41,577 bases of DNA from Candidatus Omnitrophota bacterium (GTDB lineage: Bacteria; Omnitrophota; Gorgyraeia; Zapsychrales; Zapsychraceae), in NCBI GenBank assembly GCA_015233405.1, contig JADFXT010000010.1:1-41577 (forward strand), read 5' to 3'. This document shows positions 17,699 to 27,800 of this stretch, in pieces. Below the pieces are notes generated by a model. The model worked only from the letters and a program-made list of their open reading frames with translations. It was not told where the DNA came from and did not search any database. The translations under genes and the position numbers were made by a program. Every line of letters begins with the position of its first letter. Position 1 is the first letter of the stretch.

Positions 17699-18430
17699 TT
17701 ATTGTTCGTATCCTGCAATATGGCATTGGCCGTTAGTAAAAGCTTCGTCGAGAGCTGGAGTATTGGGGGTATTTGCCTTTAAATCCAAAGCGATCTTTTT
17801 CCGCGTCTCTTCAGATAAACTGCAGCGCATCACTCCATGATTAGGAAGGGTTTGTTTCCAATAACAGGCATTATTCCGTATCCCATAAATCGTATATTCC
17901 GAGAAAAATCCTTTGACCATCTGGTCTTCCAATGCGCATCTATAAGGCGTGCAATCGTCGAGATGAGACCAAAGATGAATGCAATCTTCTTCGAGTTTTA
18001 AATCTTCCGCATCAACAGCGATGTTTTGAACCGGAGGCTGTTGCGGTTGAACTTCGGGGGGATTCGTTGTCGTCAGAACGGGTTCTCTAAGTGGCTCAGA
18101 AACTGCCGGCTCTTGGCTCGTTGGAGCCGTAACAACCGGAGCTGGCGGTTCAATTGCCTTGGGCTGTTCGGCTGGCGTCTGAGGTTCTGGTTCTGGAGCC
18201 TTTGGTAGAGGCTCTTTTGTGGGAGCCTCAGGGAGGCCGCTTGCGATTTTATTTAATTTAATTTGAAAAATATTCCTGCCGGTATCGATTTTAATATAAG
18301 AATCATTCTGTTCGATGATTTTCCCTTCCAAGGTTGTTCCGTTCTTTAAATGAATGGTTTCCGCCGGGGCATTGGGAATTAAAACCAGAGAAAGGCATAA
18401 AAGAAATAAAATTTTTAAGATAAGCTTCAT
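17699..18430 (-). CDS. secreted proline-rich protein with N-terminal SH3-like and C-terminal Cys-rich parts
   Basis: The 243-residue protein starts with a Sec signal peptide (MKLILKILFLLCLSLVLIPNAPA). A small beta module follows (TIHLKNGTTLEGKIIEQNDSYIKIDTG), a pattern seen in many exported planctomycete/Omnitrophota-type proteins. Next come about 80 residues rich in Pro, Glu and Ala, and a C-terminal domain with six cysteines including CTPYRC and MRCSLSEETRKK. That last domain resembles small conserved exported domains of unknown function. The ATG at 18430 has an AAAGGA ribosome-binding site and gives a clean signal peptide, so I preferred it to a longer start. It follows lptG by 13 nt and probably shares its transcript. 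Confidence 0.75.
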   Translation of the reverse strand: MKLILKILFLLCLSLVLIPNAPAETIHLKNGTTLEGKIIEQNDSYIKIDTGRNIFQIKLNKIASGLPEAPTKEPLPKAPEPEPQTPAEQPKAIEPPAPVVTAPTSQEPAVSEPLREPVLTTTNPPEVQPQQPPVQNIAVDAEDLKLEEDCIHLWSHLDDCTPYRCALEDQMVKGFFSEYTIYGIRNNACYWKQTLPNHGVMRCSLSEETRKKIALDLKANTPNTPALDEAFTNGQCHIAGYEQ

Positions 18431-18443
18431 GGGAAAATCCTTT

Positions 18444-19553
18444 CTAGGCAAAATCTGTTTCGATAATCGTAATAGCAATCGCACTAAAGATAAGGGGTGT
18501 TGCCCATGCCGCGATCACGGGAGGGAAAAATCCGCCTTTGCCAAAAGCCAGTGCCACGGCATTCGTGACGTAATAGAGAAATCCGACCAAAAGAGCCACG
18601 CCTAAAGCGGCAAATGTTGTGCCTTTACGGCTTCGGATCATCAAGGCAAACGGCAGGCCCACCAGGACAATGACAAAATTCCCGAATGGATAAGCGATCT
18701 TTTGATGCAGGTCGACGCGCAGATTATTTAATGCCTTGCTCGCCCCGCTTCGGGAGAAACGGATAATATAGTCGTGCAATTGGCGGATATTCATGGAAGA
18801 AACCTGCAGCCTTTGCTGTAGAAAGTCTTCCGGCGTTTCTTTAATGTCCATTAGTTTTTCTTTGTAGACGGTGATTTTAACCGGGGTTTCCAAGTTCGTA
18901 GGATCATACGCCGTCACCTGGCATTGAGTGAATTTCCACGCGATACCTGTCCAGGCCCCTTTTAAGGCGACGATCTTTTGCGCCATGTTTTGTTTCTCAT
19001 CATATTCGACAATGGTGATGCCATATAATTCACTTTTATGCTGGTCAAAGGTATCGACGAAGTACAATCTATTTTTTAATCCATAAAAAGTGAGATTCGT
19101 AATTTTTTCCTGCTGTTTCTTGATGCGGTCCGTTTCCAGGATAATATTTTCATTGCGGATTTTTTCAGATAATGCCTGCGCCTTGGTCACACATTTTTCA
19201 TTGACCCAGAAAATCGTCATCGAGACCAGCAGTCCAAAAATAATGGCGGGTTTTGTGATTTGCCAGAAGTTCATGCCGCTGGAGCGCATGGCGATGACCT
19301 CATTGGCATTATTAAGCCGCCCAAAAGTAAAAAGAACGGCGATCAGACAAGCGATCGAGGATGTCTGGACCAGCATCAGAGGAATCGTCAGCAAATAAAA
19401 TTCAACTAAAATCTGTATCGGGACCTTGTGATTTATATATTCATCCAAATTGCTGGTTACGTCGATGAGAATATAGAGGAAACAAAAGATCAAAACGGTC
19501 GCAATAAAAATAGTAATGATGGATTTGGTGATGTATCGGTCTAGGATGCGCAT
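18444..19553 (-). CDS. lptG: LPS export permease, LptG type
   Basis: This YjgP/YjgQ-family inner-membrane protein has 369 residues: three N-terminal transmembrane helices, a periplasmic beta-jellyroll, and three C-terminal helices. Typical features are RILDRYITKSIITIF, LPIxxLI-like VQTSSIACLIAVLFTFGRLNNANEVIAMRSSGMN, and PFGNFVIVLVGLPFALMIRSRKGTTFAALGVALLVGFLYY. With LptF and the LptB ATPase (not in window) it extracts lipopolysaccharide from the inner membrane. It starts 13 nt inside the end of lptF. F versus G is assigned by gene order and is the weaker part of the call. Confidence 0.9.
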   Translation of the reverse strand: MRILDRYITKSIITIFIATVLIFCFLYILIDVTSNLDEYINHKVPIQILVEFYLLTIPLMLVQTSSIACLIAVLFTFGRLNNANEVIAMRSSGMNFWQITKPAIIFGLLVSMTIFWVNEKCVTKAQALSEKIRNENIILETDRIKKQQEKITNLTFYGLKNRLYFVDTFDQHKSELYGITIVEYDEKQNMAQKIVALKGAWTGIAWKFTQCQVTAYDPTNLETPVKITVYKEKLMDIKETPEDFLQQRLQVSSMNIRQLHDYIIRFSRSGASKALNNLRVDLHQKIAYPFGNFVIVLVGLPFALMIRSRKGTTFAALGVALLVGFLYYVTNAVALAFGKGGFFPPVIAAWATPLIFSAIAITIIETDFA

Positions 19554-20626
19554 TGGTAATTTAAGAAGCCTGCAACGGTTAATGAAATTAAGTTCGGGGC
19601 CCACATGATAAATATCGGCGGAAAAACGCTTTGAACGCTTAAGGCCTCACAGCCCAAGAAGAGTAAATAATAGCACGTAGCACAAATAATCGCCAGGACA
19701 ACATTTGCGGATTTTTCCCGTTTGTTGGTAATGACTGCCAAAGGAAACCCCAGCAAAATCAGCGCCAGCGGAGCAAAGGAAAAAGAGATTTTCCGGTAAT
19801 ATTCTGTTTGAAGGCGTGCCGGGTCAACAAAAAGCCGTTCGAGTTTCTCAATTTCTTGCTTGAGTTCGCTTAAGGGCATGCTTTTTGGTTTTTTCTCAAC
19901 GACCTTTTTCGTCTGAGAAAGGTCGAGCGTCATAAAATAGCTTTTAAAATTTAATTTATAAAAACTTTCGGGATTTTTCAGGTTCGGTTCATCGGACGTC
20001 CCGTCGATAAGTTTTAATTTTATCTGGTCTTTATCCGGCACGCGGGTGAATTCCCCTTTTTTAGCGATGATGGTGCGCGTCGGGCCGTTTTTTTGCGGTT
20101 GATAAATGGTAATATTATAAAGGTTGTTGTCTTCGATGCGATGGATGAAAATGATGTGCCCTTGAAAAGAATTAATAAAAACACCTGGTTCTAAAAGGGC
20201 CGTGGGATTTTCAACGCCCAAATTTTTCAAAAGGTCTTTTTGTTTGTAATAGGCATAGGGAATAATGCGGTCGTTTAAGATAAAAAGAAATAGGCTGAAG
20301 ACAAGCCCGACGATGACCAAAGGGGCCAGAAGACGGCTTAAATGAATGCCGCTTGTCCGTAAGGCCAGGATCTCATTGTCCGTCGACAATCGGCTAAAGG
20401 TCAAGATGACGCTGATGAGGCAGGAGATCGGAAGGGTGTATTCCAACAAGACCGGAATGAGTAATAAGAAAATATTTCCTACCGTCGCGAGGCCGACACC
20501 TTTGTTAATGACCAGGTTCGCCAATTGAATCAGGTTGCCCAAAAGGAAAACACAGGTCAGCACCAAAAGGGCCATGAAAAAGGGCACGAGACATTCCTGG
20601 AGAATATAGCTACGGATGATTTTCAT
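19541..20626 (-). CDS. lptF: LPS export permease, LptF type
   Basis: This is the second YjgP/YjgQ protein (361 residues) and pairs with the downstream LptG. It has the N-terminal MKIIRSYILQECLVPFFMALLVLTCVFLLGN helix, LPISCLISVILTFSRLSTDNEILALRTSGIH, and a C-terminal helix block with LILLGFPLAVITNKREKSANVVLAI. The central region is the periplasmic jellyroll. The start codon overlaps the stop of the comF-like gene by 4 nt, so the operon is translationally coupled. Confidence 0.92.
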   Translation of the reverse strand: MKIIRSYILQECLVPFFMALLVLTCVFLLGNLIQLANLVINKGVGLATVGNIFLLLIPVLLEYTLPISCLISVILTFSRLSTDNEILALRTSGIHLSRLLAPLVIVGLVFSLFLFILNDRIIPYAYYKQKDLLKNLGVENPTALLEPGVFINSFQGHIIFIHRIEDNNLYNITIYQPQKNGPTRTIIAKKGEFTRVPDKDQIKLKLIDGTSDEPNLKNPESFYKLNFKSYFMTLDLSQTKKVVEKKPKSMPLSELKQEIEKLERLFVDPARLQTEYYRKISFSFAPLALILLGFPLAVITNKREKSANVVLAIICATCYYLLFLGCEALSVQSVFPPIFIMWAPNLISLTVAGFLNYQCAS

Positions 20627-21495
20627 TTTTCTAAAGTGACGCTTAAAGTTAAGACCCCAACGGTTCCCGCGCCAGCGTCTTTAAGTGTTTTTGCGGCCTC
20701 GGAGGCCGTGGCACCGGTGGTTAATAGGTCGTCTATGATCAGAATATTTTTATTTTTAAACTTATCGGGAAGCTTTATTCTAAAAGCACCTCTAATGTTT
20801 GTCCAGCGTTCTTTTTGGCTTAATTCAATCTGGGGCTTGGTCGGCCGGGTTCGGATGAGGTTATGTTCTGATAACGAAATATCAAATGTTTCCGCCACGC
20901 CTAATGCCAGGATCTGGGATTGATTATATCCGCGTTCTCGTAAACGTGAAGAGTGAAGCGGGATCGGGACAACAAAATCAAATTGGTGAATGTCAAAATG
21001 ATAATCTGCGATAAAAGTCCGGATGAATTTTAAAAAGGTATGCCTTAACAAAGTCTTTTGGCTGTATTTGAATTTATGAATGAGGTCTTTAAGCGGGTCT
21101 TTGTAAATGCAGCAGCCCCAGGCAAAGTCAAAATGCGGTTTTGTCAGACGACATTCTTTACATAAAGGATGGCGGATGTCCTCTCCTAAAAATCGTGAAC
21201 ATTTTAGGCAAAATGGCGGGCGGTTGTATTCAATTAATTTAAGGCACCCCGGACACAGTTCCTCTCGGGAAGGGAAATGCGAGGGAACGAAGTCCCACCC
21301 AGAAGACCATTCATTCACGTTTTTAGAGGTGTGGTCTTCTGTTGGCGGGATAAAATTTTTACAAAGGAAACAATTGGGGGGATAAACCAGCTCAAGAAGA
21401 CCTTTCCAAATCCGCTTAAGCATGGAGGCATGGTAACATTTTGCTGAGAAAAGGTCAATCTTTTCAGTATGGAAACCGTTTTTCTGAAATGCCAT
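20623..21495 (-). CDS. comF: ComF family phosphoribosyltransferase-like protein
   Basis: The protein has an N-terminal double zinc finger (YPPNCFLCKNF, CPGCLKL, CLKCSRF, CKECRL), then a type I phosphoribosyltransferase fold: PIPLHSSRLRERGYNQSQILA and the PRPP motif NILIIDDLLTTGATASEAA. ComF proteins act in DNA uptake during competence; here it leads the lpt operon, so the role is not certain. Start choice: ATG 21495 (290 residues) has AAGGAA about 12 nt upstream, while ATG 21423 (266 residues) gives a more usual N-terminus but has no Shine-Dalgarno. Confidence 0.9.
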   Translation of the reverse strand: MAFQKNGFHTEKIDLFSAKCYHASMLKRIWKGLLELVYPPNCFLCKNFIPPTEDHTSKNVNEWSSGWDFVPSHFPSREELCPGCLKLIEYNRPPFCLKCSRFLGEDIRHPLCKECRLTKPHFDFAWGCCIYKDPLKDLIHKFKYSQKTLLRHTFLKFIRTFIADYHFDIHQFDFVVPIPLHSSRLRERGYNQSQILALGVAETFDISLSEHNLIRTRPTKPQIELSQKERWTNIRGAFRIKLPDKFKNKNILIIDDLLTTGATASEAAKTLKDAGAGTVGVLTLSVTLEK

Positions 21496-21500
21496 TTTTA

Positions 21501-21552
21501 TTGGTTTTCCTTAATAATATATTTTATACTTATATTAGCACCGAAACGGCAA
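21501..21552. promoter_or_regulatory. divergent promoter region for the comF-lpt operon and the riboswitch/giant gene
   Basis: Plus strand: TTGGTT (21501-21506), 18-bp spacer, TATACT (21525-21530), placing transcription start near 21537, just at the aptamer's 5' edge. Minus strand: TTGCCG (complement of 21547-21552), 18-bp spacer, TATAAA (complement of 21523-21528). The two boxes overlap, so the operons may compete for polymerase. Assigned by consensus only. Confidence 0.55.
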
Positions 21553-21625
21553 ACCCATCGTAAGGTGGGGACGCAAAGTTAAGGGTCCTTAGGAATAGGA
21601 CAGCCTGGCTACCGAAGTCGCTAGA
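21538..21625 (+). promoter_or_regulatory. cyclic di-GMP-I (GEMM-I) riboswitch aptamer
   Basis: The conserved GEMM-I core is present: GGCAAACC, a stem CCCATC/GGTGGG closed by a GTAA (GNRA) tetraloop, GGGACGCAAAG, then a second stem (GTCC/GGAC) and the 3' core GCC-TGGCTACCGA. The base just before CAAACC is G, the G20 equivalent that contacts c-di-GMP; an A there would suggest the cGAMP-type variant. It is followed by an intrinsic terminator and then by the giant gene. TTAGGAATAGG (21589-21599) is perfectly complementary over 11 nt to the left arm of that terminator (21642-21652), giving an obvious antiterminator. Confidence 0.92.
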
Positions 21626-21640
21626 ATATTAGAAATTTAA

Positions 21641-21679
21641 GCCTATTCCTAAAATTGTTTAGGGATAGGCATTTTTTTT
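21641..21679 (+). terminator. riboswitch-controlled intrinsic terminator
   Basis: GCCTATTCCT (21641-21650) pairs with AGGGATAGGC (21661-21670), extended by three A-T pairs around a 4-nt loop, and is followed directly by ATTTTTTTT. The stem's left arm can instead pair with the aptamer segment 21589-21599. Simplest reading: c-di-GMP binding holds the aptamer fold, frees the terminator arm and turns the giant gene off; the sign of the switch is inferred. Confidence 0.9.
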
Positions 21680-21719
21680 GGGATGCATATGAAGTAAAAG
21701 CGATATGAAGAAAGTTTTT

Positions 21720-21817
21720 GTCATCCCCGCAATTTTTAGGCGGGGATCCACAAGGGTTGAAAACATGGATTCCCGACCTGTCTGCCGACAGGCAGGTAGA
21801 AGATTTCGGGAATGACA
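21720..21817. repeat. REP-like inverted repeat, copy 2, in the giant gene's 5' leader
   Basis: The left arm GTCATCCCCGC..GGCGGGGATCCA and right arm TGGATTCCCG...CGGGAATGACAG match the copy at 5081-5186. The right arm is split by a nested palindrome, CCTGTCTGCCGACAGGCAGG (21778-21797). The element lies between the riboswitch terminator and the start codon, so every full-length transcript of the giant gene carries it. Confidence 0.8.
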
Positions 21818-21870
21818 GCAGTGAAAAAAGAATTACCAGTAGTTTTAGGGTGAAAAAAAGGGGGCAATGG

Positions 21871-24800
21871 ATGTTTAGGGGGCATGGTACAATTAGAAGT
21901 AACATACTAAAGATTATTAGTCTTATAATCCTCACTATTTTTATCCCCCAAACTTTATTTGCTCAAGTTTCTTTTTCCGGCGGACTTCAGCTTCCTACTC
22001 CGGGCACCATGGTTCCGGTCACATCTGCTACGATCCCGATTTTGATCAAAGGAATCACTCTTCATCCTGAAAATCCTTTGCGGTTTGATTTTATCGTCAA
22101 TTCCGGCGACACCAAAGCTCAAGACGATGCCATGAAAGAAGCCGGTCTCCAGCAGATCAAATATTTTCTGGCAGCGTTGACCGTTCCAGAAAAAGAGATG
22201 TGGGTCAACCTTTCGCCGTATGAAAAGAACCGCATTATCCCGGAGAGTTTTGGCGACACCGAAATGGGCCGTGACCTTTTGGCGCAGGACTACATGCTTA
22301 AGCAATTGACCGCATCTTTGATGAATCCGGAAGATAAAATCGGCAAGAACTTTTGGCAGAGAGTTTACGATAAGGCGTGGAAACAATTTGGGACAACGGA
22401 TATTCCGACGGACACATTTCACAAAGTGTGGATCGTACCGGACCGCGCGGTTGTGTATGAGAAAGGGAGTTCGGTCCCGACGCCAGGAGGGTCGGGACTC
22501 TTCGCCCCTCAAGGGCTCGTCGCCTTTGTGGTTGATGCGCATCTGAAGGTGATGTTGGAGGAGGACTATGTTGCTGCGCAACAGACAAAAGACCATAGAC
22601 AAAAGACTATAGACCAGCCTTCGGCTCAAAAAAGGTCTGTAGTCTCTGGTCTTCAGTCTCCGGTCTCAGACCTGATAAGGTCTGTCCTTCTTCCTGAAAT
22701 TGAGAAAGAAATCAATGAGGGCAAGACCTTTGTCACGCTGCGCCAAATTTACAATGCTATGATTCTCGCGACGTGGTACAAGAAACGGCTTAAAGAAAGT
22801 TTGTTGGGCAAAGTGTATGTCGATAAAGCCAAGACCAAAGGTGTTAATGTCGACGATAAAGACATCAATCAAAAAATTTACAATCAATATATTGAGGCTT
22901 TTAAGAAAGGCGTATGCAATTACATTAAGGAAGAATACGACCCCATCAACAAACAGCTCATCCCACGCAAATATTTCACCGGCGGGTTTGACAGCGCGAT
23001 GTTGGGGAAAAAAGTCCAGGTTATCGACGGAACCCTTCCTGGCGATAAAGTTATTTTAACGAAAGCCGCGCAAGAATCCCCCGACTCCCGTGACATAAAT
23101 CTGACCGCGGATTTAAAGGAAGCGAACATGTCCGGCCCCTCTTCGCCGGGATATACCATCTCTGGTCAAGTGACGGTCAACGATGAAAAAGGGCTGCATA
23201 GCCGTCCGATGGCGGCATTGGCTGATTTTGGTAAAGCGATGAAGAGCCTGGGGATCTTGATCCGTTTGAAGGTTGGTGGTCAAGAGGTTCCGATCTATGA
23301 AGGGATAACGAAATTAATGATGCTCCCTGTTTCCGTCGGTAAGACACTGGATGTTTCCATTTCGGCGCCTGATGAGCCGTCCGGGCAGAAAGCTTACGGT
23401 TGTTTGCAAACTTTCTTGGATGATCGGGAGACCATCAACAACTCTGCAGATAAAAGAAGGCCCAAGATCGAGAAGCTGATGAAAGAAGTCTTCGGGGTCG
23501 ATTATCATTTTGATGCCCCGGTAAAGAAAGCTTCAGTGGTTTCTTTACAGCCGATCCCGCCGAGCGGTATCACCACCATTAGCGCTTATTCTTACGGAGA
23601 ATTTCATGACGCCGCAGGGTTCGGTGATGTCATCGCCAGGCAGATCAAAGCGGACAATATTTTTAACGCTGAGATTCAAGGAGACAAACTTGAAATAGGG
23701 TTTTCCGGATTTGACGACAGGCATGGTGATATTGAAAATCCGTCTTTAGGTGATCATGTGATTCAAGGGAGTTATACGTTTAGAATGAAAGAGGTCGAAT
23801 TGCTTCCACATTTGGCAACGAGCATAGATGACAACTGGACTTTACAGGCTTATGAAAATTCTGTCAGGCTGGCGCGTCTTTTGACTGAATACGGCTTTCC
23901 TGAAGAAACAGTTTTAAGTGGTGCTACGAAAGCAAAAATAGGGGACGACTTCGAGACTTTAAATCAGCCACAGACAAAGATGCCTGAAACTCTCGGAGCG
24001 TTAGCGCGGTTGCATCTAAAAAGCGACGAAAATTTGTCGGCGTTGGCGCTCGCGCTCATGAATAGAAAATCAAAAGGAAAAGCCGACCGCGCCATGACGG
24101 CGGATTGGATTGAGCCGGGGAAAAATGCGGTCAGCAACATTGTTTGGCAAAAGGTCAGCGACAAAGAATTCGAAGTGAAAGAGGTTAAGAATGTCCACTC
24201 GTACATGCCTTCCTTGATTCGAGTTTCGTATGACGGCAAGATTCGTTGGGCAAAAATTATCAAAGAGGGCGAAAAATTTCAGTTAAGAAAAGATGAAAAA
24301 ATGTCTCTCATGCCGCAGGCAAAGATTTTTGAAGCCATCAATGCCTTAAATGATCCGGCGTTCCTTAAGGCTGAAGCTTTTCTCATCGCTAATATCGAGA
24401 GCAAACCGCGCAAGGTCATTATTATGGAAGATTTGCCTAAGGAAGGAAAAAGTTTGGAAGATTGGGTCAAGGATGAAGCTTTGCCGATGGATAAAAAGAT
24501 GGAGGTTATTTTTAAAGCCGTGCAGGCTTTAGAGACTTTTCATAAGAAAATAGGTATTCATGCCGATATCAAGCCGGGGAATTTTTGGGTCACAGAAAAA
24601 AATGGCGAACTTCAGGTTATTCTTTTTGATTATGATTTTTCTTTCCGAACACGACGAGAGTTTGCCAAGCGTAAATTGGACCAATCCGCAACAGATGATT
24701 TTTCTTCCGAGAAACGTTTGAAGGAAAAATATATTTTAAGCAAAATAAGATTTATGCGTTGGACCGCCGGGCCTCGGGATGATTTTTATGCTCTGGCCGG

Positions 24801-27800
24801 GGTTTTGTTTTATAGCATCGTTGGGAAAAGAAATTATATTATCTATCGTGAAAGATTCAAAAGCGATATCAAAGCCTTTATCGAGGCGCTTCCCGAACGA
24901 GGAATACATATTTCTCAGGAACTGGCGGATTTCTTTGAGAAAGCACTGCCGCAAAAAGGCGAGTGCCTTTATGATTCCGCGGACACGTTTATCAAGGATT
25001 TGATGGCGGTTCCGGAGGCGGCGGGCCTGTCTTTTTCTCAAACAGACCAAGCCATGACAACAAGCACAATAAAAAGGTTTTTCAAAACGGTCACTTCTAA
25101 ACCGGTCCTATTAAGCACACTAACCGCATCGTCGATTCTTTTAAGCGACATTTCTCCGGCAATGATTCATCAGCGGCAAGAGTTTGCGCGAATTGAAGCG
25201 CAAGAACGGAATAAAAAAAGTAGTTTGGAAGACTATGGAAAGCGGGTCAGGCTTAGCAAAAGGACAGATTTTAACGCCATGTATGCTTTTAATAAAATAG
25301 TTACTTTATTTCAAGAAAAGAAAGGCAGCGATAGAATAGCTGTTCTAAAAGTATTGGTCGATGTGGCAAGGCACAATGGTTCTTTTCAAGAAGAAGCCAA
25401 GTCGATAATTGAGAAAAACCTTAAGAGTATATATCGGATGGAAGGAATTGATAGCCAGATCTTGGCATACCTGTTTTATTCTGGCTTTGACGGCGCTTGG
25501 GAGAACATCGAGGCTCGTGCCAAAGCAGGGAACCCGGAAGCTATTAAAATATTATTTGAGTTTATGGAAGAATTTGGTTCGCATTCGCCGAAGAGTATAG
25601 GAAGTGAGGCCCGGAAAGTGATTGATGGAATCGACTTCGGTTCTTTGTTCAAAAAACCCGGGATTAATTGGAATCTTTACTTTTTGGATAGGATGGTTCT
25701 TAGGGATATTAATGGGAATGGGTCTTTGGCTTTTCAGAAAATAGTGGATTTGGCCATTAAAGAACGCAATGCGAATGCGGTTAGATCCTTATTAAATTTT
25801 ATCGAGTTTGATGAGTATAACGATAAGTTGAAAAAAAAGGCCCGGGAGGCGCTCAGTCGGATTGATTTCGAATTTTTATTTAACCAGGATGGTATTGACC
25901 CGTATTTATTCGCGGACATAGCGGAGAATATGATGGGTTTAGGCAGTGATGCAGCTTTCAAAGAGGTCATCCATCAGGCTAAAATAGGGAATGTCAATGC
26001 CATTATATCGTTAGGGGAATTTTCTCGTCCGAAAGAATCTCCTAAAAAATATAAAGTAATTTCCCAGACTGAGAAAAAAGAGAATAAAGAGGATATAGAC
26101 TTTTCAGAGCTGTTGGAATCTTCTTCTAAAGGATTATCACCTGAACAATACAAGGAAGTTAAAGAAACAAGAAAAAGCATTGATATTCCATCTTTGCCTA
26201 AACATAAACAATTTTCCGTGGATGAATTAAGTAGCATGTTTTATGCAGGCAATGTCACGGCTCTTGACGAGTTGATTAGCCGAGCTAAGGAAGACAAAAT
26301 AGGTTTATTGTATTTATTCGACATCATGCTTTATGCGAAGTCAAGTATTCCGAAGGCGCTTAAAGAAAAAGCCGAAGCCGTTGTTAACAGTATTAATGTT
26401 GACATGTTGCCGGCGGCAGACCGTGACAATTTAGGCTTTTTAATTCATCTGAGTATGGTCGGGGGCAATGAATTTGCCTTTAGTAAGGTGGTAAGTCTAT
26501 TAGGTCAAGAAAATCAGGAAGAAGAAGCCTATTATCAAATAGGATCTTGTTTATTGGATGTGTATTTAAATAATTCCACGCCAAAAGAGATGAAGCAAAA
26601 AGCGCTGAGTACGCTTAAAGGAAAATATAGGGAAGTCGTAAATTCCTTAATGGTAAAAAATAAAAATAGCCCTGAGGTTGTACAAATTGTCAACAATAGC
26701 CTGGATGCCATAGGCAGCCCTTCCCAAGACGGGATTAAGGGGGGTCTTTTTAATACGTTTCATCGGGATCCGCAAGGCCTCTTGTTTTACCTGACCATGC
26801 CGAACGTTGTTCAGCCGCTTGTTGATGCTCATGCGGCATTACTACGCACACCTAAAGGTAAAAATCTCGATTTTTCGTTCTTTCTCGCCACGGCCTTTGC
26901 CGAAGGATATATCGTCTACGCACGAGGTCTTTTAGATAATGGAATCGGTGGACCTTTTACTTTCTTCCAGCCGCTTGGATTAGATAGATTTTCTATAGTG
27001 GTCAATGATTTAGCTAAACAAGGGTTCCTGCCTGCAGGCTTTAAGGGATATACAATAATTCCAGGGTCAGAAAGAAATAAAGGGCAAGGGTTAATCGTAA
27101 AAGAGGGAATGTTTCATACGCCGACCGCTGCGCTTATTGCCCTTGGTGCTTTGCTTTTACAGGACATGGAAAATGTGGGACGAATGGGTTATGCCAAAGA
27201 GCTTGTTGGCGACGACGCTTTCTATGTCTTGTCTTACCTTTCTTTTGTTGCGGGATCAGGCAAGGTTGAGAAATATGTTCAAGAAGCAGATGCGGCAAAG
27301 GGGCCGGCCAAAGTCAAGGGCCAGAATATCGTCGGGTTTGTTGGAAAATATGGGACGGGTTCCCATGGATATCCTCCTTTTAACGCCCAGTGGCCTCGTG
27401 TCACAGCGTTATATTTGACAAGAGCGGGTGTTATTAATTTTTCAGCGCAACATTTAAATAATATTGTCAGAAAAACTTCACGTCAGAATAATGAGAAATA
27501 TTCTGTTGTCGCGCCTGAACGCAATCCCGAAGCCCAAAGGCAGGCCAAAGCACTCGCTCTAGCTACCTCAGGCAATCGAAGTGTCACCGACCGCGCCATG
27601 ATGGCGGATTTTAATATCGGAAAGATTTCGTCCTCGCAATTTGTTTATACTGATGCGCCGTTTGAAACATGGAGACAAGATATCTCAATGCCTCTTTCGA
27701 GAACAGATGACCTTCAGAAATTAAGAAACAGGGTCGAGCAATTAGGAGTAGCGAATAATGTATCACCGGAACTGGAACCGTTGACAAGCGGTGCAATTTT

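Noticed and set aside
21718-21870. Upstream 51-codon extension of the giant gene's open frame
   Set aside because: It translates the REP-like repeat (PQFLGGDPQGLKTWIPD) and lies ahead of the signal peptide. ATG 21871 has a ribosome-binding site and gives an intact signal sequence.
22298-22588. Minus-strand ORFs inside the giant gene (for example 96 and 224 residues)
   Set aside because: They have no ribosome-binding sites and Arg/His/Pro/Ser-rich compositions typical of antisense shadows; no family is recognisable.
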